Shown: positions 56,970 to 64,000 of the stretch, in pieces
How positions within the stretch are numbered: position 1 is the stretch's first letter
How the letters are laid out: every line of letters starts with the position of its first letter
Assembly (NCBI GenBank): GCA_030180135.1
Contig: CM058239.1
Location: 113,989,318 to 114,053,317 of the forward strand
Reading direction: 5' to 3'
Source of the DNA: Orychophragmus violaceus
Lineage: Eukaryota > Streptophyta > Magnoliopsida > Brassicales > Brassicaceae
Length of the DNA: 64,000 nucleotides
Translations under genes and position numbers: made by a program
The notes under the pieces: generated by a model
Databases searched by the model: none
The model's input: only the letters and a program-made list of their open reading frames with translations
What the model was told of the DNA's origin: nothing

Positions 56970-58560
56970 CTCCTCCGGCTCTGGTTCTTGATTGGAAGCT
57001 TCCCTTTTATCTTCTTTTCCATTATCATTTTTGGGGTTTTTGACCACCTCATTCGGGATTGACTATGTTTCCATTGTGGTACTGATCCAGCAGGTACTTG
57101 TCCAAGTTTCGGCACGACGCAGTGTCGTGCGAGTGTTTCTTATGGTAATCGCAGTATGGTCGATTTTCATTTCCATCTTCCGATAGAGGCTGGTTTCGAA
57201 CGTACTTGTTCCACCCTTGCGACGTACTGCCGGCGACAAAGGTTGAAGCTATTTTGCTGTTGCTATCCTGGGAGTCGGATTTTGGCTTTTCCTTTGTCGT
57301 GGAGGCCTTCTTGACCGAGTTGCCGTGCTTTTTGGAGAGTATCGCGTCTTCTTCTTCGAGCTCGATGAATGTTACCGCTTTGTGCAAAGCATCATCTAAG
57401 GATGTGGGCTTGTTGAACTTTAGGTCCTTTCTGAAATATGAATTGTAGCACAAAACTTTCTAAAGTGATCCTCTAGCCGCACTGACATCCACATTTATCT
57501 TGGACACGACCTCCTTGAATCGGTCGATGAAGTCTCGTAAGGGCTCGTCTTACTTCTGCTCAAGATCCCGTAGGTCGGCATCTAATGATTTAGGTGTTAT
57601 GTAGAGCGAGTAGTGCTTTAGGAACATCTCTGGGAGCTGATGAAAACTGTCGATCGATCCAACATTGAGTCTTGAGAACCAGGTAAGGGTAGCTCCTCGG
57701 AGGTTTTCTACAAAGTGCTAGCAGTACCCAAGGTATCTTTCTTCGTTGGTGAACCGATTTCGGCCCACCTCTATCATGAAAGCTGTCATGAACTAGCTGG
57801 GGTCGGTTTTTCATTCATAGAACAAGAATTTAACCTTCTCAATGCGTGGGACCATTGCATTCATGATCTGATCTGTGAAGGCTGTCTGATGGGACTATTC
57901 CAACACACGATCGAGTTTGGGTGCCGAGATAGCCGCATGATGTACTGTAGAGCTTAACTCTTGGATCTGACTCACTATAGTCTTGATCTGATCATTGATT
58001 ATCGACGCCAAGCTAGCTGAGGTGGACATGCTACCTATCGGGTTAAATGCCTATCCAATGACTGTCGGGGGTGCTTCGGGAAAGAGACGTCGGTTGATGG
58101 ATGGCATCTATTCTGGGGTCCTCTCCGTTGCAGGTGCACTTTGGCGTCCGAGCAATTTCTCCTGGGGTAGGCTTGTCGGTTGGAAATCTCTGTGATGCGC
58201 TCGTTCACCATTTCTTTCATGCTTTCCACCGAGTTCAGGAGCCTATTGAGTATCTCTATCGTGTTCTAGCGCCCGACTATGTTGGCTGGTGTCGCGGCGT
58301 TCATCATAGGCACTGATCTCACCGGTGGCTTTATATCGCTTGTACGTTTGGCGGCGGTCACAACTGCTGATTGTGCTGGCCTCACTATGGGCACGATTCG
58401 GGCGTTCGAATCGCCGGTGGGCAGCACGTTTTCCTGCGGTCCTGAGTTCGCTGGTGCGTTGAGGACTCAATCGCCTTATTGAGGTGGATTGGACTGGGTC
58501 GGTTCTCCTCATGTCGCGTTGTTGACGTTAGTAACGTCGCATGCGCTGCTTGTTCCTCTT
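56970..58560 (-). pseudogene. Gag remnant of the second gypsy element
   Basis: Shifting minus-strand frames give a capsid (TLTWFSRLNVGSIDSFHQLP, then DFIDRFKEVVSKI near 57500-57700) and 57453-57049 with YFRKDLKFNKPTSLDDALHK and a knuckle-like CDYHKKHSHDTASC. At least six in-frame stops occur. The N-terminal Arg/Ser-rich part (58512-58243) is poorly conserved. It is homologous to the gag at 12909-15094. Confidence 0.78.
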
Positions 58561-58654
58561 GATCCTCGCGTCGAGAACAGTGATTATATCACTGTCGATC
58601 TTTCCTTTGGTTAATCGAAAAAAATCCAAAGTCCCCACATACGGCGCCAATTCT

Positions 58655-59224
58655 TGATTCAGAGAATAACACAATAATCAATATGTAAAACTGATTAGAA
58701 AATAAGGGACTTGGATAATAAGATTAAACAGGGATCGGAAAGCAAGATATATTAAACCAAAAAATCTAGTCTGATTAAGAATATGAGTCAGAATCGATCT
58801 TTGATTGGTAGCTTTAGGGTTTGTGAGTACAAGAGTATTGAATGTGTAAAACTTGGTCTTTTGTCGCGCAAAGGAATGATATTTATATTAGAGGATCTAA
58901 GGTTTTTTCCTTAGATTATCTTTGATATTGTTTACAAAATCCGAACAACCCTAGATCTTATTTCCTTTAAAAAGATTTATATTTATCCTTTTTATTTTAT
59001 TTTGTAAATATGTTAAATTAACAGATTCACTCTCTTCGTGCAAGTCGGTATTTTTGTACCGACTCAAGATATGCTGATTGGACTCTCGAATACATCGCCG
59101 AGCTACTCGCTATTGCCAAGCTATTTCTTATTTGGTCATCATCATCTTACTTGGATTGTATCTTCTTCAGGCTATTTCAGTTATTAGATCAAACCAGAGA
59201 GACATGCTAAATCCACCTCCAACA
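58655..59224 (-). repeat. 5' LTR of the second gypsy element
   Basis: 570 bp. It begins on the minus strand with TGTTGGAGGTGGATTTAGC and ends with CA next to the primer-binding site; the plus-strand left edge is tgattcagagaataac. Confidence 0.85.
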
Positions 59225-59287
59225 ATGTATAAGAAATATTTAGAGTTTTTATTTCCTGATCATCAAACTTGAAAAGTTAATAACAAT

Positions 59288-59840
59288 TGTTCTGATCCAA
59301 GTTCCATGTGTGTCTGTTTTAGACAATAAATATGTGGGCTTTAGGCCCAGTCACTATAACACCAGAAAATCAGCTGGCCTGACTTAAGTCTTTAGTATGG
59401 TCGAACAAATAAAGAGAGCTGGCCCATATACTTGCGTTTGATGCAAGACACGGATTGGGGAAGACCTAAGAAGCCCTAGCCGGATCAAGTACCTGGATCA
59501 TATATAAAGATATAAGAAAAGTCAGAAGCGAGATACGAGAGCAACACAATTTTACAGAAGCATTAGAGATCTTAAGAGCTAGAGAGATTACTATATCTAA
59601 GAGCTAAAGAAAATCTAAGAGTGCTAGAGATTCACAAGGGATATTCATTGATTAATAGTTTGTACTACGCTAATTGTAATCAAGTGAATATAGTGAATCA
59701 GTTGTGGGATACCGTTCCCACCCCTGTGACGTAGCAAATTGGTGAACACAGGGTGAACAAATCTTTGTGTCGTTTCTATTTCCGCAAACAAACGAACATA
59801 ATCTATCTTATACCATATAACACTAGTTGAAATCTCAACA
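59288..59840 (+). repeat. 5' LTR of the third copia element
   Basis: 553 bp from TGTTCTGATCC to GAAATCTCAACA. It contains a TATA box, atcatatataaag, near 59497-59510, placing transcription to the right. The probable left target bases are acaat (59283-59287); the partner is off-window. Confidence 0.8.
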
Positions 59841-59907
59841 AGTGGTATCAGAGCTTCAGGCTTAAGTGTTATATAGATAGATTTAAGGCAGCCACAAACC
59901 GTTAGTC

Positions 59908-62900
59908 ATGGAACCTACCCGAGGCTAGTTTGAAATGGACAAATTTGATTTAAAGGGAGATTTCGGAATGTGGAAGTAAAAGCTTCTTGGCCAGTTGGAG
60001 ATTCAGGGCTTAGCGTCAGTTTTGGAGGAGGATGCAACACTGCTGGACGAATCTGCAAAACAAGAAGAAGGTGAGAAACCCAAAGTTGATTATTTAAAAG
60101 TTGCAAGAGACAGAAGAGTAAAGAATCTGCGTGGTACATGTCTAAGTGACATGATTTTGAGGAAGGTAGTGCATGAGCATACAGCCTTGCTGATGTGGAA
60201 GGCTCTAGAACGAGACTATCAGACTAAATCACTTCCTAATAGGATCTATCTTAAGCAGCAGTTTGCAAGCTACAAGATGGATGAAGGCAGATGTATAGAA
60301 GAGAACTTAGATGGTTTTCTTAAACTTATTGCAGATCATGACCAGCGCAGCTTAAACATTAATGTGAGTGATGAAGATAAGGCAATACAGTTACTTACAA
60401 GTCTGCCACCAGCTTATGAGCCTCTTGTACATACTCTTAAGTATGGTACAGGAAAAGAGACTCTAACTGTTCATGAAGTGGTCACTTCTGTATATTCAAA
60501 AGAAGTTGAGTTGAAGCAAAAAGGACTCTTGAACAAATCTCGTTCAAAGCCAGAAGGTCTATTTGTTGAATCAAGGGGCAGATCTAAGGATAGATCTCAG
60601 AAAAGCAATGGAAAAGGAAGATCAAAATCCAGAAATCACATATCAAAGTCCAAGCCAAGATTTAACAAGAAAAATCAGAGTGAGTGTTTTAAATGTGGAA
60701 AGAATGATCATTGGAAAAAGGATTGTCCTAACAAAGGAAATCAGAAGCAGAATGATGCAGCCAATCTTGCGAGTGAACCCAAGCAACCATTTTTTCTAAC
60801 AACAAGTGTTCAGGACAGCAGAAATGAGTGGGTTTTAGACTCAGAATGCACTTTCCACATAACCCCTAACCGAGAAGTGATGTTCGACTTAAAAGAAGAA
60901 GAAGGAGGACGTGTACTTATGGCAAATAACACTCAATGTGAAATTAAGGGAATTGGAAAAATCAGGATTCAAAATCCAGATGGAACCATAGTAATTTTTA
61001 CTGATGTAAGATATATGCTTGAGATGAGCAGGAATTTGATATCCTATGGAATGCTGGAAAAGGCAGGTTGCGGATATGAAGGAAAGGACTACAAAGTCAC
61101 CTTCTATAAGAATGATCAGATAGTTATTTCAGGAAAATACAGTGAAGGTCTGTACTACCATGAAAGAGATGTTATCCAAGGAGATGTGAACATTTCGGAT
61201 GGCAGGGAACATTCTACTAAGCTGTGGCATTCTAGACTTGGTCGTATGAGTGCAAAGAACATGGAAGTGCTTGTAAAAGCAGGATACCTACCCAAAAACG
61301 AGTTTGGAAGCTTAGGGTTCTGCGAAAGTTGTGTGTTAGGCAAAGCACATAAACAGAGTTTTGGGACTGCAAAACACACGACTAAGAGCATCTTGGAATA
61401 TGTTCATTCAGATTTGTGGGGATCTCCAACTACCCCAGAGAGTCTAGGAGGATGCAAATACTTTGTAAGCTTCATAGATGATTATTCCAAGAAGGTCTGG
61501 GTTTATTTTCTTAGAACTAAAGATGAAGCTTTCTCTAAGTTCAAAGAATGGAAAGAAGAAGTTGAGCAGCATACTGGCAAGAGGATCAGATGTCTGAGGA
61601 CAGATAATGGACTTGAATTTTGCAATAATCAGTTCGATGAGCTGTGTAGGAAGTCTGGTATAAAAAAGCATCGTACTTGCACTTACACACCTCAACAAAA
61701 TGGTGTTTCTGAAAGGATGAACAAGACTATAATGGACAAGGTGAGAAGCACGCTTTCTGAAACCGGATTAGGCTAAGAGTCTGGGCAGAAGCCACATCTA
61801 CTGCAGTTTATCTAATAAACAGAACTCCTAACTCCACAATTGACTTCAAACTGCCTGAGGAAGCTTGGTCAGGACACAAACCAGATTTGAAGCATTTAAG
61901 GAGATTTGGATGTATGGCTTATGTGCATGTTGTTCAAGGAAAAACAAATCCTAGAGCAGTCAAGGGCATCTTCGTTGGTTACCCATTTGGTGTTAAAGGC
62001 TACAGGGTTTGGATTTCAGAAGATGCGAAATGTACAACCAGCAGAAATATCATTTTTCATGAAGCTGAGGTATTTAAAGACATTTTGGAAAAAGACAGTC
62101 TTAAGACCACTGCTACAAAAACTAAAAAGAAGGTTAAGTTCAGCTCTGACCTTATTCAAGGACCTAGTCCAGCTGGTTTTTTAAAACCAGGGAGACATTA
62201 GATCAAGGTGGAGTTTCAGCAGAAAACTCAGGAACAGATTCAGAAGATTCTGAGGAACACACAGTTGCAGCAGATTCAGAAAAGTCTGAAGATGAATCTG
62301 CAGTAGTTGCAGATTCTGAAAATTCTGAAGAAGAGAGTTCAGAAGATGAGGAAGGGCTGAGATTCTTAGAAAGTACATCTGAACCAACTAATCAGTCTAT
62401 TGATAATTATGTTCTAGCTCGGGACACAATTATCAGGAAGAATCGAAAGAACCCTTCCAGGTATGAAGATTCTAACTTTGTAGCATATGCTCTATCTGCA
62501 ACAGATGATATTGAAACAGAAGAGCCAAGAACTTTCATTGAGGCTAGGAAAAGTAAGCATTGGAAGCTATGGAACAATGCTGTAAAGGAAGAGATGGATT
62601 CTTTAGAGAAGAATCAGACTTGGGATTTAATTGAAAGACCATATAAAAGAAGGCTTATTGGATGCAAATGGATTTTCAAAGTTAAACCAGGAATCCCAGG
62701 AGTTGAGGATAAAAGGTACAAGGTCAGACTTGTAGCTAAAGGATTCTCACAGAAAGAAGGAGTAGATTACAATGAAATCATCTCACCAGTAGTAAAACAT
62801 GTATCTATAAGAATCATGTTATCTACAGTTGTGAACCGAGACTATGAGCTAGAACAGATGGATGTTAAGACAACATTTTTGCATGGGAACTTAGAAGAAA

Positions 62901-64000
62901 AGATTCTAATGGAGCAACCAGAGGGTTTCATAAGAAAAGGAGATGAGAACAAAGTCTGCCTTTTAAAGAAATCACTCTATGGACTAAAACAGTCACCAAG
63001 GCAATGGAATTTGAGGTTTGACAGTTTTATGAAAAAGGAAAAATTTCTTAGAAGTATCTATGATCCATGTGTTTATATGAGAAACACAGATACATAGAAG
63101 GTTGTTTATCTTTTACTCTATGTAGATGATATGCTTTTAGCTTTAGGAAGCTTAACAGAGATTAAAGGGGTTGAAGAAAGCTTGAACAGAGAATTTGAGA
63201 TGAAGGATCTTGGAAAGGCTTCTCGCATACTTAGTATGGACATCATAAGAGATAGAAAGAAGGGAACGTTAAAGTTGTCACAAGAAAACTACATAGAAAA
63301 GGTTCTGAAATCTTTTGGAATGGATGAAACAAAGGCTGTGACAACTCCCTTAGCTACTCACTTCAAGCTTAAGAGTTTAACTAAAGCAGAAAGGAAGGAA
63401 GAAGAGGTTCACATGGAAGACATTTCTTATGCAAGTGCAGTAGGAAGTCTTATGTATGATGTGATAGGATCTAGACCAGACTTAGCTCATGCAGTAGAAG
63501 TAGTAAGTCGGTTTATGTCCCATCCAGGAAGAGAGCATTGGGCAGCAGTAAAATGGATCTTAAAGTACCTAAGAGGAGCATCTAATGAAAGCTTGGTATT
63601 TACAAAAGGATCAGAATTTAAGATAGAAAGCTACTGCGACTCAGATTATGCTACAGACTTAGACAGAAGAAGGTCTGTAACCGGTTTTGTGTTTAAGGTA
63701 TGGGGAAACACAGTGAGTTGGAGATCCAATTTACAATCAGTGGTGGTTTTATCAACCACTGAAGCAGAGTATATGGCCCTTTCATCAGCTGTGAAAGAAG
63801 CTATTTGGCTGAAAGGAATATGTGAAGAACTAGGCCTAGGATCAGGCAGTGTAAGGATACACTGCGATTCACAGAGTGCTTTAGCATTAGCTAAAAACGC
63901 AGTCTACCATGAAAGGACTAAACATGTTGCTACAAAATATCATTTTATCAGAAACATAGTAGATGAAGGCGGGGTGCTCTTATTCAAAGTCCATACTAGC
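59908..64000 (+). pseudogene. Copia gag-pol, interrupted by several stops
   Basis: Starts MEPTRG, then a TAG and a TAA at about 59926 and 59977; the longest frame is 59995-61776. It includes gag, a CCHC knuckle (CFKCGKNDHWKKDC), the protease motif WVLDSECTFH where Glu replaces the usual Gly, WHSRLGR, and integrase (HSDLWG, RTDNGLEF, QQNGVSERMNKT). A TAA with a one-base loss at 61773-61782 and a stop at 62199 follow. RT is long and well kept (WDLIERPYKRRLIGCKWIFK, VKTTFLHGN, LLYVDDMLLA), with a TAG at 63095 just before it. RNase H (SVTGFVFKVW, STTEAEYMALSS) reaches the window end. It is non-functional without readthrough. Confidence 0.9.

Larger units (their letters stand above)
51609..59224 (-). 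mobile_element. Second Tat-like Ty3/gypsy element, pol deleted
   Basis: LTRs at 51609-52141 and 58655-59224; flanking five bases are atata (51604-51608) and atgta (59225-59229), a probable target duplication with one change. The primer-binding site TGGCGCCGTATGTGGGGAC lies at about 58632-58650. Gag and a protease scrap are on the minus strand, an extra gene on the plus strand, as in the left element. No RT, RNase H or integrase was found, so it is non-autonomous. Both reading regions are full of stops. Confidence 0.85.
59288..64000 (+). mobile_element. Third Ty1/copia element, 5' part, continues past the window
   Basis: The 5' LTR is at 59288-59840, followed by AG and the primer-binding site TGGTATCAGAGC (59843-59854). 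Gag-pol runs to the window end in RNase H. The 3' LTR is outside. The pol order protease, integrase, RT, RNase H is copia-type, and the sequence is more Tnt1-like and clearly a different family from the other two copia elements here. Confidence 0.9.

Noticed and set aside
62181..62387. 68-aa Leu-rich minus-strand ORF
   Set aside because: Antisense of a Ser/Glu/Asp-rich linker in the copia polyprotein.

Overview
This is nuclear DNA of a flowering plant, almost certainly a Brassicaceae species. The evidence is GT-AG introns of plant size, a CBL-family calcium sensor closest to Arabidopsis CBL8, a plant PI4K-gamma-type kinase remnant, and plant-type Ty1/copia, Ty3/gypsy, LINE, Helitron and MITE-like repeats. 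Nothing bacterial was seen: no operons, no CRISPR array, no tRNA or rRNA gene. Only two host genes look intact, both on the minus strand: a LEA_2/hydroxyproline-rich membrane protein (23556-24599) and CBL8 (47005-48713, eight coding exons, 214 aa). A third host locus, PI4K-gamma-like (25314-29308), is a broken remnant. From memory, this order matches the Arabidopsis chromosome 1 block around At1g64450-At1g64480, so the window looks like a small colinear gene block inflated by transposons.

Layout. 1-15703: a Tat-like Ty3/gypsy element running off the left edge, with gag-pol on the minus strand and an extra spliced gene on the plus strand. A 7.1 kb copia element (2020-9147) sits inside one exon of that extra gene. 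15704-18050: the 3' half of a LINE into which the gypsy element inserted, itself split by a solo LTR (16525-17131). 18051-23555: AT-rich intergenic DNA with a long foldback element, a second MITE candidate and another LINE 3' remnant. 23556-24599: the LEA_2 gene. 25314-29308: the PI4K-gamma remnant, whose 74-nt intron holds a 3.3 kb Helitron (25667-28976) carrying fragments of an IRX14-type GT43 gene and of SEC31. 29310-30650: intergenic DNA with a MITE candidate. 30651-39911: a LINE-type retroposon with a 16-bp target duplication, split by a young and apparently intact copia element (31799-39587) with a 1325-aa polyprotein. 40434-46284: a full-length but decayed LINE with a 15-bp target duplication. 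47005-49320: CBL8 and its 5' UTR. 49330-51608: AT-rich DNA. 51609-59224: a second gypsy element of the same architecture with pol missing. 59288-64000: the 5' part of a third, decayed copia element that leaves the window.

How it fits together. Nesting gives relative ages: LINE, then gypsy, then copia at the left end; retroposon, then copia in the middle; PI4K-gamma intron, then Helitron. Several insertions can be undone on paper. Removing the element plus one target-site copy restores a continuous reading frame (gypsy exon, LINE at the solo LTR) or a normal intron (PI4K-gamma), which strongly supports the boundaries. The most notable object is the Helitron carrying a minus-strand chimera of two unrelated genes.
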